64,000 nucleotides of DNA, from assembly GCA_023101725.1 (NCBI GenBank), contig JALJCO010012839.1:7501-71500 (forward strand), written 5' to 3'. Of this stretch, positions 1 through 11,573 are shown one piece after another. Numbering within the stretch: the stretch's first letter is position 1; each line of letters begins with the position of its first letter. The position numbers were made by a program, and so were the translations under genes. The notes under the pieces are model-generated. The model saw only the letters and a program-made list of their open reading frames with translations, made no database searches and was not told where the DNA came from. Origin of the DNA: Atherinomorus stipes. Its lineage: Eukaryota > Chordata > Actinopteri > Atheriniformes > Atherinidae.

Positions 1-1344
1 GTTTTTAAGCATTTTCACTGATTTTTGGAGAGCCACAGAACATTGTCTTCTATGCCTATGCACACACCGAATCTAGGAAAGCAAAGCTTAGACTCTGTTC
101 TTTCATCGGAAAAAAACGGTTGTTTCTAGCTTTTTCTGTTCTTTAGTAATCTGCAGTAGAACATGAGGTAGTTGCAGCAAAAATGCTGCTTTTCACTAAA
201 AAGCTGAGAAAACAAGCATTTATGAAGCAATGAGCTTCAAGAGGAAAAGTGACTGTGATGCCAATATTTTTGCTTTAGTGAAGCTTTGTGACACTGAGAA
301 GAGTTTTGGTGGCAAAATAATTATTCACCAACTATATAAGTCACAACAAGTTTGTTTCACAACATAACGTTTGACAGAAACACTGTCTTTCTATCCCTCC
401 CTCCTTCTATCCATTCCCTTCTGCTTCGCTTGCGCTACCACCCCCCCGCGGGAAACACCCGCCATCACTCAGATCGCTGCTTGACCTACTTTCACTTTCA
501 GCTGCCACACATTGCTGCTGTATTTCAATCTATTGATGGTGTCTTTGATCAATCGGATCGCTGTCTGTCACTGATCAGGTTTTATACAAACTTTCCTCGA
601 AGGTCCGCTGCCTAAACTGATTACGAGCTTCACCATTTTCTCTCTCCCCCGTGAGAGAATTGAGCCCACTTCCTCAAGTCATTTTGACCCAAGGTTTGAC
701 CACAACGGTTTTTTAAGCTTGTCTGACGCTGCCATCTACTGGATCGGGTGAAAATTACAGAAATAAAGACGACCAACACTTGTTTCTCTCTAACAAGCTC
801 CACCAGAGTGTCCTGCAGTTCCCCCCCATTAAAAACCACAATAAACATTTATAGATGTTAATTGGCTCCACCTCACCAACAAGCACCCCCATTTCAGACT
901 CAGTCAAATTGGGTTTTCTTGCCTTTTCCGTCCCTTGATGAAGCTTTAAATGCCACAGATCAGCTGGTTCATTTATATGCAGGAATATCCATAAGGTACT
1001 TTGCATTGACCATCTATGGTAAAATATGGGTGTGTAGGGGGCGGGGCCAAATTTACCTGCACCAACTTGTTCTTAATGTCTTTGCCTGGTTAAAGACATT
1101 ATTCTGTGACATTTTGTCACAATCTTCCAGGAAGATTGTGATTTTATATGGGGAAACCGCTTTAATCTGTGGGCACACATGGTTTATAGATCTGTAAAAA
1201 AAAATTGGGCGTACCCAAACTTTTGGCTTTGAGCGTATGTACACTTATAGTAAAAAGATCCTACGCATAGTTCTATGAACGAGACCCTGGTCCGTTACTT
1301 CCACCATCAGTGACAACTCAAACATCTGTTAGACTTGCACTATA
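1..1344. other. Intron sequence with nothing recognised
   Basis: This is AT-rich single-copy-looking DNA. Short open frames exist on both strands but none has recognisable domain content or splice context. By position it should belong to the galnt10 intron downstream of the exon at 14114-14231, though that depends on where the next exon lies. Confidence 0.5.
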
Positions 1345-1406
1345 TAGCTGACTGGAGTTGACTTTCATTATCTATCGTGGTGAGGGGCACATATTCAGCT
1401 TATATA

Positions 1407-1932
1407 CAGTCGTCTTTAAAGTTATTCGTACGCTCCACTTGAAAACGTAAAAAAAAAATCAGCTGTCAGTAAAATAAGATGAAATTGACAAAAAAAATAA
1501 TTATAAATAAAAATTCTATGAAAATCATGACATTGATTTTGAATTGTGGTTCAACAGAAAATTTAAAAAACAAAAAATGAAACAAGTAAACGAGCATGAT
1601 GGGGCTCCGAAGCCAAAATGTTGTTGAGCAACACTTTGATTCAATCACTGCAATCAGGTGTTTCTGTAACGTCCAATCAGACGTCTGCACCTGCTGACAG
1701 GTATGTTGGTCCATGTTCATAGGAAAGATGCTCTGATGTGTCTGAGACAATTTTCTTTGTTTGGTTTTTTAAAATTATTATTTCCAACCACAATTCAAAT
1801 ATAATATTTTTTTCACTAAATAATAATTTTGTAAATTTATAATTACTTTCTTTACTTTCTAGTTATTTGAGTTATTTTGTGAATTTAGCCTTTTTTTTAA
1901 ATGGAGGGTATGAATAAATTTGAGGACGACTC
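1407..1932. mobile_element. TA-flanked MITE inserted in a satellite unit
   Basis: The 526-bp insert has inverted ends: CAGTCGTC at left, and GAGTCGTCCTCAAATTTATTC read from the right. It is flanked by TA at 1405-1406 and 1933-1934. Removing it joins cttata to tatgtctgtag and restores the 58-bp unit. The TA target suggests a Tc1/mariner-type non-autonomous element. A related, oppositely oriented copy lies near 50265-50495. No transposase is present. Confidence 0.8.
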
Positions 1933-1960
1933 TATGTCTGTAGTTGACTTTAGCTATCTA

Positions 1961-3105
1961 TAGGGATGGACAATATAATCAGCCCCCTATCGGTATCAGC
2001 CTATATCTGTCTTAAAACTGAGTTTTGGACATCGGCCACCCCACTGATATTTAACTGATCAGCCCACTGTATCTAAGGTCTAAAAAACCCCCAAACACTT
2101 TCTTCTTCAAAAACTTCTTTTTTACAGACTTTAAAACTTCTAAGACTAGGGTTGGGAAATAATATTACTACACTGAAATTTCGTGACATTTTCATATGCT
2201 GATAAATTGAAAATTAAAAACATAGTCAGTCAGTCATTTTCTGTACCGCTTATCCAGTTCAGGGTCGCGGGGGTTGCTGGAGCCTATCCCAGCTATTATC
2301 AGGCGAGAGGCGGGGTACACCCTGGACAGGACGCCAGTCTGTCGCAGGACCAACATGAAGAGACAGACAACCATTCACACTCACATTCATTCCTAGGGGC
2401 AATTTAGAGTGACCAATTAACCTAACACCGCAGCCTCACAGCAAGAAGGTCGCTAGTTCGATTCCCGGCTGGGGAGGGGGTTTGAAAAAGCTTCAACCGT
2501 GGCCTTCCTGTGTGGAGTTTGCATGTTCTCCCCGTGTATGTGTGGGTTCTCTCCGGGTACTCCGGCTTCCTCCCACAGTCCAAAGACATGCATGTTAGGT
2601 TAATTGGTTAAAAACATAGTATTAATCTATTTTACTAATGAAATCTTTTGATATTTTGTCGTTCTGTTACGGGATGTCACGAGAATTCACAAAAATTTCC
2701 CGAATATTTTCATATGCTAATATCATATTGACATTTAAAAAAACGTTATCTGTCTACTAAGTAAAGCGATATTTCATTATTCTGTTACAAAATTTCGTGA
2801 GAATTCACTAAAAATTGTGACATTTTGTTACGGAACAATGAAATCTTGCAAGATTTGTTAGTAAATTAGATTGATGCCAAATTCTTGAATATCGATTGGA
2901 TATCAGCATATGGAAATAGTGTGATATTTCAGTATATCAATATTTTTTTCCCACCGCTACTTTTCGAAGTGTCAAAAACGGAAAACGAAACTGCTATGTG
3001 AAATGACTGCTTATTTCTTTTTAGCTTCAATTTGATATCGGCCACATGAGTTTTAAAATATCGGCAAATCGGATATTGGCCAAAATTTTAAATCGAACAT
3101 CACTA
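1961..3105. mobile_element. hAT-like non-autonomous element in the satellite
   Basis: The ends read TAGGGATG at left and TAGTGATG from the right. They are flanked by 8-bp near-duplications gctatcta (1953-1960) and gttatcta (3106-3113), both matching the satellite unit. The 8-bp target and TAGGG-type ends fit hAT elements. The interior is AT-rich and carries no transposase frame. A SINE copy is nested at 2227-2607. A partial relative in the other orientation lies at 46763-47140. Confidence 0.72.
2227..2607 (-). mobile_element. tRNA-headed SINE copy with 5' half inverted
   Basis: The same SINE as at 31211-31605, but only its 3' portion (2227-2425) is in minus orientation. The 5' portion (2426-2607) is turned to the plus strand. 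A 14-bp inverted repeat, accaattaacctaa, at 2412-2425 and 2595-2608 marks the two breakpoints. The insert is flanked by a 13-bp target duplication ttaaaaacatagt (2214-2226 and 2608-2620). The B-box-like gttcgattcc survives near 2456. Confidence 0.88.
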
Positions 3106-6100
3106 GTTATCTATACTTGCAAAGGGGAACATATTTAGCTTATATATGCCTGTAGTTGATTTTAGTTATCCATAGTGGCGAGGGGAACATATCAAGCTTA
3201 TATATGCCTGTAGCTGATTTTAGCTATCTATAGTTGCAAGGGGAACATGTTAAGCTTATATATGCCTGTAGTTGATTTTAGTCATTTATAGTGGCGAGGG
3301 GAACATGTTTAGCTTATATATGCCTGTAGTTGATTTTAGTTATCTATAGTGGCGAGGGGAACATATTTAGCTTATATATGCCTGTAGTTGACTTCAGTTA
3401 TCTATAGTGGCGAGGGGAACATGTTTAGCTTATATATGCCTGTAGTTGATTTTAGTTATCTATAGTGGTGAGGGGAACATATTTAGCTTATATATGCCTG
3501 TAGCTGATTTTAGTCATTTATAGTGGCGAGGGGAACATGTTTAGCTTATATATGCCTGTAGGTGACTTTAGTTATCTATAGTGGTGAGGGGAACATATTT
3601 AGCTTATATATGCCTGTAGTCGACTATAGTTATCTATAGTGGCGAGGGGAACATATTTAGCTTATATATGCCTGTAGTTGATTTTAGTTATCTATAGTGG
3701 TGAGGGGAACATATTTAGCTTATATATGCCTGTAGTTGACTATAGTTATCTATAGTGGCGAGGGGAACATGTTAAGCTTATATATGCCTGTAGGTGACTT
3801 TAGTTATCTATAGTGGTGAGGGGAACATATTTAGCTTATATATGCCTGTAGTCGACTATAGTTATCTATAGTGGCGAGGGGAACATATTTAGCTTATATA
3901 TGCCTGTAGTTGATTTGAGTTATTTATAGTGGTGAGGGGAACATATTTAGCTTATATATGCCTGTAGTTGACTATAGTTATTTATAGTGGCGAGGGGAAT
4001 ATGTTAAGCTTATATATGCCTGTAGGTGACTTTAGTTATCTATAGTGGTGAGGGGAACATATTTAGCTTATATATGCCTGTAGTCGACTATAGTTATCTA
4101 TAGTGGTGAGGGGAACATATTTAGCTTATATATGCCTGTAGTCGACTATAGTTATCTATAGTGGTGAGGGGAACATATTTAGCTTATGTATGCCTGTAGT
4201 TGATTTTAGTTATCCAAAGTGGCGAGGGGAACATGTTTAGCTTATATATGCCTGTAGTTGATTTTAGTTATCCAGAGTGGCGAGGGGAACATGTTTAGCT
4301 TATATATGCCTGTAGTTGACTATAGTTATCTATAGTGGTGAGGGGAACATGTTTAGCTTCTATATGCCTGTAGTTGTCTATAGTTATCTATAGTGGTGAG
4401 GGGAATATATTTAGCTTATATATGTTTGGAGCTGACCTTAGTTATCTATATAGGCGAGGGGAACATGTTTAGCTTATATATGCCTGTAGTTGACTTTAGT
4501 TATCTATATAAGGGAGGGGAACATATTTAGCTTATATATGCCTGTAGTTGATTTTAGTTATCTATAGTGGCGATGGGAACATGTTTAGCTTATATATGCC
4601 TGTAGTTTATTTTAGTTATCTATAGTTGCAAGGGGAATATATTTAGCTTATATATGCCTGTAGGTAACTTTAGTTATCTATAGTGGTGAGGGGAACATAT
4701 TTAGCTTATATATGCCTGTAGTTGATTATGGTTATCTATAGTGGCGAAGGGAACATATTTAGCTTATATATGTCTGTAGGAAACTTTAGTTATCTATAGT
4801 GGTGAGGGGAACATATTTAGCTTATATATGTCTGTAGGTAACTTTAGTTATCTATAGTGGTGAGGGGAACATATTTGGCTTATATATGCCTGTAGTTGAC
4901 TATAGTTATCAATAGTGGTGAGGGGAACATGTTTAGATTATATACCTGTAGTTGATTTTAGTTATCTATATTGGCGAGGGGAACATGTTTAGCTTATATA
5001 TGCCTGTAGTTGATTTTAGTTATCTATAGTGGCGAGGGGAACATATTTAGCTCATATATGCCTGTAGTTGATTTTAGTTATCTATAGTGGCGAGGGGAAC
5101 ATGTTTAGCTTATATATGCCTGTAGTCGACTATAGTTATCTATAGTGGTGAGGGGAACATATCAAGCTTATGTATGCCTGTAGGTGACTTTAGTTATCTA
5201 TAGTGGCGAGGGGAACATATTTAGCTTATATATGCCTGTAGTTGACTATAGTTCTCTATAGTGGCGAGGGGAACATATTTAGCTTATATATGCCTGTAGT
5301 TGATTTTAGTTATCCATAGTGGCGAGGGGAACATGTTTAGCTTATATATGCCTGTAGTTGATTTTAGTTATCCAGAGTGGCGAGGGGAATATGTTTAGCT
5401 TATATATGCCTGTAGTTGACTATAGTTATCTATAGTGGCGAGGGGAACATGCTTAGCTTATATATGCCTGTAGTTGATTTTAGTTATCTATAGTGGCGAG
5501 GGGAACATGTTTAGCTTATATATGCCTGTAGTTGACTTTAGTTATCTATAGTGGCGAGGGGAACATATTTAGGTTATATATGACTGTAGGTAACTTTAGT
5601 TATCTATAGTGGTGAGGGGAACATATTTAGCTTATACATATCTGTAGGTAACTTTAGTTATCTATAGTGGCGAGGGGAACATATTTAGCTTATATATGTC
5701 TGTAGGTAACATTAGTTATCTATAGTGGTGAGGGGAACATATTTAGCTTATTTATGTCTGTAGGTAACTTTAGTTATCTATAGTGGTGAGGGGAACATAT
5801 TTAGCTTATATATGTCTGTAGGTACTTTAGTTATCTATAGAGGCGAGGGGAACATATTTAGCCTTTATATGCCTTAAGTTGATTTTAGTTATCTATAGTG
5901 GTGAGGGGAACATATTTAGCTTATATATTTCTGTAGTTGACTTAAGTTATTTATAGTGGTGAGAGGAACATATTTAGCTTATATATGTCTGTAGGTGACT
6001 TTAGTTATCTATAGTGGTGAGGGGAACATGTTTAGCTTATATATTTCAGGAGTTGGCTAAAGTTATCGATGGTGGCAAGAGGAACATGTTTAGCTTATAT

Positions 6101-6768
6101 ATGACATTAGTTGACTTTAGTTATCTATAGTGGCGAGCGGAGCAATTTAGCTTATTTATGCCTGTAGTTGACTATAGTTATCTATAGTGGCAAGTGAAAC
6201 ATATTTAGCTTATATATGCCTGTAGGTGACTGTAGTTATCTATAGTGGTGAGGGGAACATATTTAGCTTATATATGCCTGTAGTTGACTATAGTTATCTA
6301 TAGTGGTGAGGGGAACATATTTAGCTTATATATGCCTGTAGTTGATTTTAGTTATCTATATTGGCGAGGGGAACATATTTAGCTTATATATGCCTGTAGT
6401 TGATTTTAGTTATCTATAGTGGCGAGGGGAACATGTTTAGCTTATATATGCCTGTAGTTGACTTTAGTTATCTATAGTGGCGAGGGGAACATATTTAGGT
6501 TATATATGCCTTTAGGTAACTTTAGTTATCTATAGTGGTGAGGGGAACATATTTAGCTTATATATATCTGTAGGTAACTTTAGTTATCTATAGTGGCGAG
6601 GGGAACATATTTAGCTTATATATGTCTGTAGGTAACTTTAGTTATCTATAGTGGTGAGGGGAACATATTTAGCTTATATATGTCTGTAGGAAACTTTAGT
6701 TATCTATAGTGGTGAGGGGAACATATTTAGCTTATATATGTCTGTAGGTAACTTTAGTTATCTATAGT

Positions 6769-7489
6769 ATCTGTCCAGTTTTTGTGTTATCCCCATATGC
6801 TTGGTTTTGTTGTGATCCTCTGTGAGGTTGGTTTGGGGATGGTAAGCAGAGGTTCTTTTGTAGTGAGGTTCCTTTTTGCAGGTCTCATCAAAGACTGAGG
6901 ACACAAACTGAGACCCCTGGTCAGACAGAATATATGTTGGCACACCCCATCGAGTCAAGATTTTTTTACCAGGCACTGAGAAATGTCTCGCTGTGGCTCG
7001 GAGGGGAACTCTCCCCCATCGGGAGAAGTAATCTACAAAGACAAGAAGATAGCGTTCCTTTGAACTCCTAGGGAAAGGTCATGGGTCCACTCCCAACATT
7101 TTGGAGCATTCTTTGTCTGTTGTTTTTCCAGGAGGCTTTGGGTTTCAGGTTTGTATAACTGACAAACCTGACAATATACTTTTTTATTTTTGCCAGTATA
7201 CCAGTGCCTGCAGGCGTTTATATGTTTTGTACCGGCCAAAATGTCCAGACGTGGGATCATTGTGGTTGTGGTGAAGCAGTTGTTGAGTAGTGGTGGTGGG
7301 ATGTAGATCTGGTAAGGGTTTTATGAGGTAATGGCCCTTGCATTTTAGTGTGTTTTGTGTGGGTCTCATGCCGTCCCCCTGTCCATTATCCTGGTAGAGG
7401 TCTGCAAAAGGTCTTGCTGCTGAGCCTTCCAGATGTTTTCTCTGTGATTGGAGTTGTGGTGACATGTCCCGTGGGGAGTACAACTGCAC
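6769..7489 (-). pseudogene. Gypsy integrase remnant
   Basis: Three minus-strand open segments (7489-7184, 7260-7033, 6976-6758) carry integrase features. An H..H and C..C zinc-binding stretch, with HHNHNDPTSGHFG and then VYCQVCQLYKPETQ, is followed by core-domain sequence around TYILSDQGSQFVSSVF and AYHPQTN. The element breaks off directly after this, inside the catalytic core, at the satellite junction. Frame changes separate the zinc finger from the core. Confidence 0.85.
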
Positions 7490-8008
7490 ACGTGACTGGG
7501 GGATGGTTTGATATGTTAAGGGGCCCTTGACAGCGTGTCAGGAACTGTGTTGTATTTTCCTTGCGATACTCTACTGTGAATGAAAATTCCTGTTGACGAA
7601 GAGCCCACCGGATAGTCTGGTGCTGGGCTTCTGTGTTTTGAAAACCCAGACCAGTGAAGAGTGGTCAGTCACAACGGTGAAATGCCTTCTTCAGATAGTA
7701 CCTCCATTTTTCTGCCCAAGCAAGGTTTTGCTCAGTGTGGAGTATTCGCTAGCCTTATTAAGGTCCTGGCAAAGCGAGGTGCTAGTGCCTAATCAGTCCT
7801 CTGCTAGAAAGCTCCCAATCCACGTCTGCATTGTATACTATGAGGGCAGATTGAAATCAGGATGACCCAGGATTGGTGGTGAACTGGGTATTGTTTAATG
7901 ACTCAAATGATGTTTGACATGCAGGAGTCCAAATGAACTTGGCTCCTTTGTTTGGTGCATTGGTGGCTCCGTTAGATCAGAAAATCCAGGCACAAAGCGA
8001 TGGTACCA

Positions 8009-9130
8009 TCAGCCATACCAAGGAGCTGGTTGTTTGTGTTTGGGGAACAGGGAAGTTTGGACTGCCCGATTTTTTATGGTCCACAGCAACTCAGCAGAAG
8101 ACACAAATGGCCCAGGAACTTGAGAGAGGAGCGACGTTTTCTTATGTGGGTGAGGTTTGCTTCTGCAATTTGTAGTCTGTTCTTCTGTGTTGTATGAGAG
8201 GGGAGTAGATGATAATGTCTTAGATAGACAAAACAGATGCGTCCCTGTTACCCACTTTTCATGGCGCTGAAAGGTGCTGGTGCATTCTTGCCCAAATGGC
8301 ATAACTTTAACTGATAGAGGCCATATGGACAGACAAATGCAGTCTTTTCCCGACTTCCTGATCCATGCGAATTGCCAGTATCCACTGTTAAGTCCAGAGT
8401 GGTAAAAACCAAGCACCAGAGGGACTGTTTCCTGGATGTTTGGAGAGGGTAAGCATAGTATGTTGGCAGCATTAAGTTTTCGATAATCGACACAAAGAGG
8501 TTTGGGATTGTTCTTCTTAGGTACCAGGACTACCGGAGCAGCATAGGGGGATGTGGATGGCTCTATGAGATCTTCTTCCAACATTTCATCTAGATGCTCT
8601 TTTATGATCTGGAGTTTAGTTGGTGAGACACGGTATGGTTTTTGTTTGATTGGAACTTCATGTGAGAAATAGATTTTATGGGTAAGGACTTTCGTACACC
8701 CTAGGGCTGAGTCACACATAGGGTTGTTTTGCAGTTGGCATAACAATGAGTGTTTCCCGATCATCAGGTGCGCACTGGTGACTGCTTTCTGCAAGAGGTC
8801 CTCACCGGAAGAGGGGTAATCATGTCTACAGGAGCGACCGCAGAATAGAATGCAGCTGGTGAGATGGTTCATTTGGCCAAGATGCAAACTCCTCAGAAAG
8901 GTGTAATGTTGTTTCCTGTTGCTCTTGAACCAATACGTCGTTAGAAACATCAAACTGGGCCAGAGAGGGAAATGAAATCCAGACCTACTGCCGCAGGGAA
9001 AGCAAGGCTCTGAGCAGGCAGTATGACACAAGGTAATGTTATTGTTTGGTTTGAGTGTGATGGTTATTTCACTCCATCCTAGAGGTTGCCTGCCTTCCCC
9101 ATCCGCCAGGTATAGGGTCCTCTTGTCCAA
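8009..9130 (-). pseudogene. Gypsy reverse transcriptase remnant
   Basis: This 373-codon minus-strand frame has the N-terminal reverse-transcriptase blocks: EDLIEPSTSPYAAPVVLVPKK followed by CVDYRKLNA. The downstream fingers and palm region is scrambled by a frame change near 8400, and the YxDD catalytic box is lost in this frame near 8230. The first 150 residues correspond to the protease-RT linker. RNase H-like traces continue to about 7500. The enzyme cannot be functional as it stands. Confidence 0.85.
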
Positions 9131-9630
9131 GGTTTGATTTCTCCCTTTACCTCATTCCACACTCTCTCGTTCACCAGGGTGTAAGAAGATCCAGTGTCCA
9201 GGATGGCAGCTCCTTTCCAGGGATTGATATGGATTGGAACCATCAACTGGCATGGCAAAGGGCTAGTTTGAGGGGAGATAGGAGGACAGGTTTCACCAGA
9301 TGGCCGTGGAATCGTAAGGGAGCTGAGAGTGGCGGGACCTCTTTGAGACTGTGATGGAGTGTTTGGCTGCTGAGGAGGGACTGATGGCCCAGACCTTGGG
9401 TTCGTGAGAGCACGTGGACAGGCTGCGGGAGAATGATTGCCAGCAGAATGGCTGAGACGGGCGGTTATGGTTTGTATTGTAGGCTGGTTGTCTTGGCCGT
9501 ACGGTGTGGTCATCATGTGAAGGTCTAGAGTCAACTGGCTTGGGTGGTAAACATGCTTGTTTCCTGTGCTCATATTGGCGTTGGTTTTCCCGATCTCTCT
9601 CCAGCTGTTGTCCCAGGCAAACCAGCTCAT
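9079..9630 (-). pseudogene. Gypsy protease-region remnant
   Basis: This minus-strand frame contains the aspartic-protease active-site motif ILDTGSS, followed by the hydrophobic TLV expected for retroelement proteases. It is preceded by a proline- and serine-rich linker. It overlaps the gag-like frame in another phase. The second glycine-containing flap or ILG-type motif was not identified. It would have acted to process the element's polyprotein and is now uncoupled from the reverse transcriptase by frame changes. Confidence 0.7.
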
Positions 9631-10666
9631 CCACAGTGGTTACCCGACTGCTCCTCAACTGGCTGGCCATGGTGGGGTTTATGTTCTTCAGGATAAGCTT
9701 GACAATGTCCTCTTCCTCAATTGGGGCTTCCATCGCTACACAGGGATTGATACATGTATACAAAGTCCCTGTGCGTTCATTTTCTCCTTGAACTCTGGTT
9801 CGCCTGTTCTGCCAGCTTATCCTCATAATCCTCAGAGAGGAAGGCAGCTCTAAATTGTCTTTGGAAATCATCCCAGGTATGGACCTTATGTCTGGCTATA
9901 TCCCACCAGTCTCTGGCAGTGCCATGTAACACATTCCTTATGTGCCTGGTTCCTCGTCAGTTAGAGCATTCAATGCCAAATAATCTTCACAACGTTCCAG
10001 GTACTGCAAAGGGTCAGGTGTGTCCTCAATTTTTCCATAGGTTGGAAACAACAATTTAACAGGGCTTTTTCCCATGTCCCGGAAACTCCTGTTTGTGGCA
10101 AGGTGGTACTACAAGATGCTACTTGGATCCCAGTCATCCCAGGCCGTTGATTCCAACCTTGGTTTGTTGGTAAGCATTATCGTTCCAGGGGTATCATCCA
10201 ATATTGTAGTCGGTTGACATGTCTGAAAGGTTTGGAATTTCACTGTGATTTCATCTGTCACAGATTTTATGGAATCCTTACAGCTCATGAGCTCCCCCTG
10301 CAGGCGGGAAATTTCTCCTTGCAGATTAGAAATACCAGCGGTCACTGGTTCAAGCAGTGCTTGGAATTCCTTGAGCAGCTCGGAGTGATGATGTTTGAGC
10401 CTCCATCCAAGAGTTGCCTTGGTTTGTGAGAGCAAATATTCTAATTTACATCCATATGTTTGCATTGCTCTCTTCCATGTTCATGAATAAGTCTTTACCT
10501 GTTTTATTGTTGTGTCATTCAAACTGTTATTTATGATGTTTGCCTTGATGTGCTCGACAGTGTCTTTATACTCTGTTGTTTGAGTTACCGATGCATCCTG
10601 CTTGTCTGTGTGAGGCTTAAGTACCAGGAAAGTGTCCAACATAGTGTCTAGGGCGGTAATGTCCAT
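9293..10666 (-). pseudogene. Gypsy gag remnant
   Basis: Three open segments on the minus strand (10666-10481, 10465-10109, 9871-9293) look like pieces of one gag-type polypeptide. The middle one is a heptad-rich helical region with leucines, glutamates and lysines, as in gag coiled coils. The third includes the helical segment around LKNINPTMASQLR that precedes the protease region. Stops and frame changes separate the segments. No CCHC zinc knuckle was recognised. The assignment rests mainly on position between the LTR and protease. Confidence 0.6.
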
Positions 10667-10877
10667 ATCCAGAAGGGAATATGCTGTGGAGCGAGTAGGG
10701 TCTGTCGCCCTGTGGGGAGATGAGGTGATGAGGTCCGCTCCAGTGAAGTTGGGGGGCTTGGTTGTTTTTCTGTGCTCATTTTTTTTTTATTATTTTATTA
10801 TTTTTTATTTTTTATATATTATTTTATTTTTTTTTTTTTTTGTTGTCGTTTTTAGTTTGTCTCTCACTCTTGTTTGA

Positions 10878-10895
10878 GTCCCATCTGGGGTGCCA
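10878..10895 (-). other. Primer-binding site of the gypsy element
   Basis: Read on the minus strand this gives tggcaccccagatgggac, starting seven bases inside the LTR. A TGG start with a following C-rich stretch is the usual form of a tRNA-primed minus-strand start site in Ty3/gypsy elements. The tRNA species is not assigned. Confidence 0.6.
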
Positions 10896-10902
10896 CTTTT
10901 TA

Positions 10903-11573
10903 TGTGACGGTTTAATGGGGGTGCCAGCCAGGTATCCCTCCTGAGAATAGGATAATTACTATTATTAATATTGTTGATTTTTACCGACCACACAAGGACC
11001 TTCACACTAGATGTAGACCCTTTCAGTTACCAGGAAAGACAAACTATTTTCTTATTCACACAAAAGTAAACACACAAAAAACATAATTAATTTCAACTCT
11101 GTATTGAACATTGGAGGTCACAGTTCTGTTCTTCCAACAATGTGTCTTGATTCCCCACATAAATTGCCCCAAAGCATAAGAAGTCGCAATGGGGCCTGAA
11201 CGCACCAGAAACAGATCCAGGAAGCAGGCTTCCCTTTTGAAGAGTGATCAGCTGTTTTGTTGATGACGTCAGCAGCTAACTCCGGGACTTCCGTGTTGAC
11301 GGTTTTGTACTGGCTTTGCTTCAGCGTCGTGAGTGATGTTGATCTCCTGGATATATTAGCGGCGTTGTGGTGGCTTGCTTAGGTTACGTGGCCCGTCAGA
11401 GAGACTGCCATATGAAAGGCAAAAGGAGGCTGAGAGGAGGCGACCTGAGCGGAAGCGCCCACAGTAGACGAATGGGGTGAGGGAACGTAGTAATAAGGGC
11501 GTGGGTGCAAAACTGTGTAGATGACGTGTATCAAAACCTTGCAGCCTCACAACATAACCAGTGGGTTGTTACA
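10903..11573 (-). repeat. 5' LTR of the gypsy element
   Basis: The 671-bp block begins tgtgacgg and ends ttgttaca on the plus strand, giving TG...CA termini. One end abuts satellite DNA and the other abuts a primer-binding-site-like sequence. No second copy is found at the other end of the element, so LTR divergence cannot be used to date it. Confidence 0.75.

Larger units (their letters stand above)
1345..6768. repeat. 58-bp satellite array, left block (with insertions)
   Basis: A 58-bp unit containing tgcctgtagttgatttta, gttatctatagtggcgag and gggaacatgtttagcttata is repeated head to tail. The clean stretch 3106-6768 holds about 63 units. Older units lie at 1345-1406 and 1933-1960, separated by two inserted elements. 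Units differ mainly at gcgag/gtgag, gttgatt/gttgact/gtcgact/ggtgact/ggtaact and catatt/catgtt. Part of the block (3551-4250) has four-unit periodicity. There is no coding potential. Confidence 0.97.
6769..11573 (-). mobile_element. Ty3/gypsy LTR retrotransposon, 3' truncated
   Basis: A 4.8-kb minus-strand element interrupts the 58-bp satellite. From right to left it has one LTR (10903-11573), a primer-binding site, gag-like sequence, a protease motif, reverse transcriptase, RNase H-like remnants and integrase. It stops inside integrase at 6769 with no second LTR. The satellite continues on both sides in register (ctatagt to the left, agtggcg to the right). Several stops and frame changes show it is inactive. 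Confidence 0.9.

Noticed and set aside
3106..6768. Possible promoter array, because every satellite unit contains cttatatatg
   Set aside because: The TATA-like string is part of an AT-rich satellite unit and no transcription start feature accompanies it.
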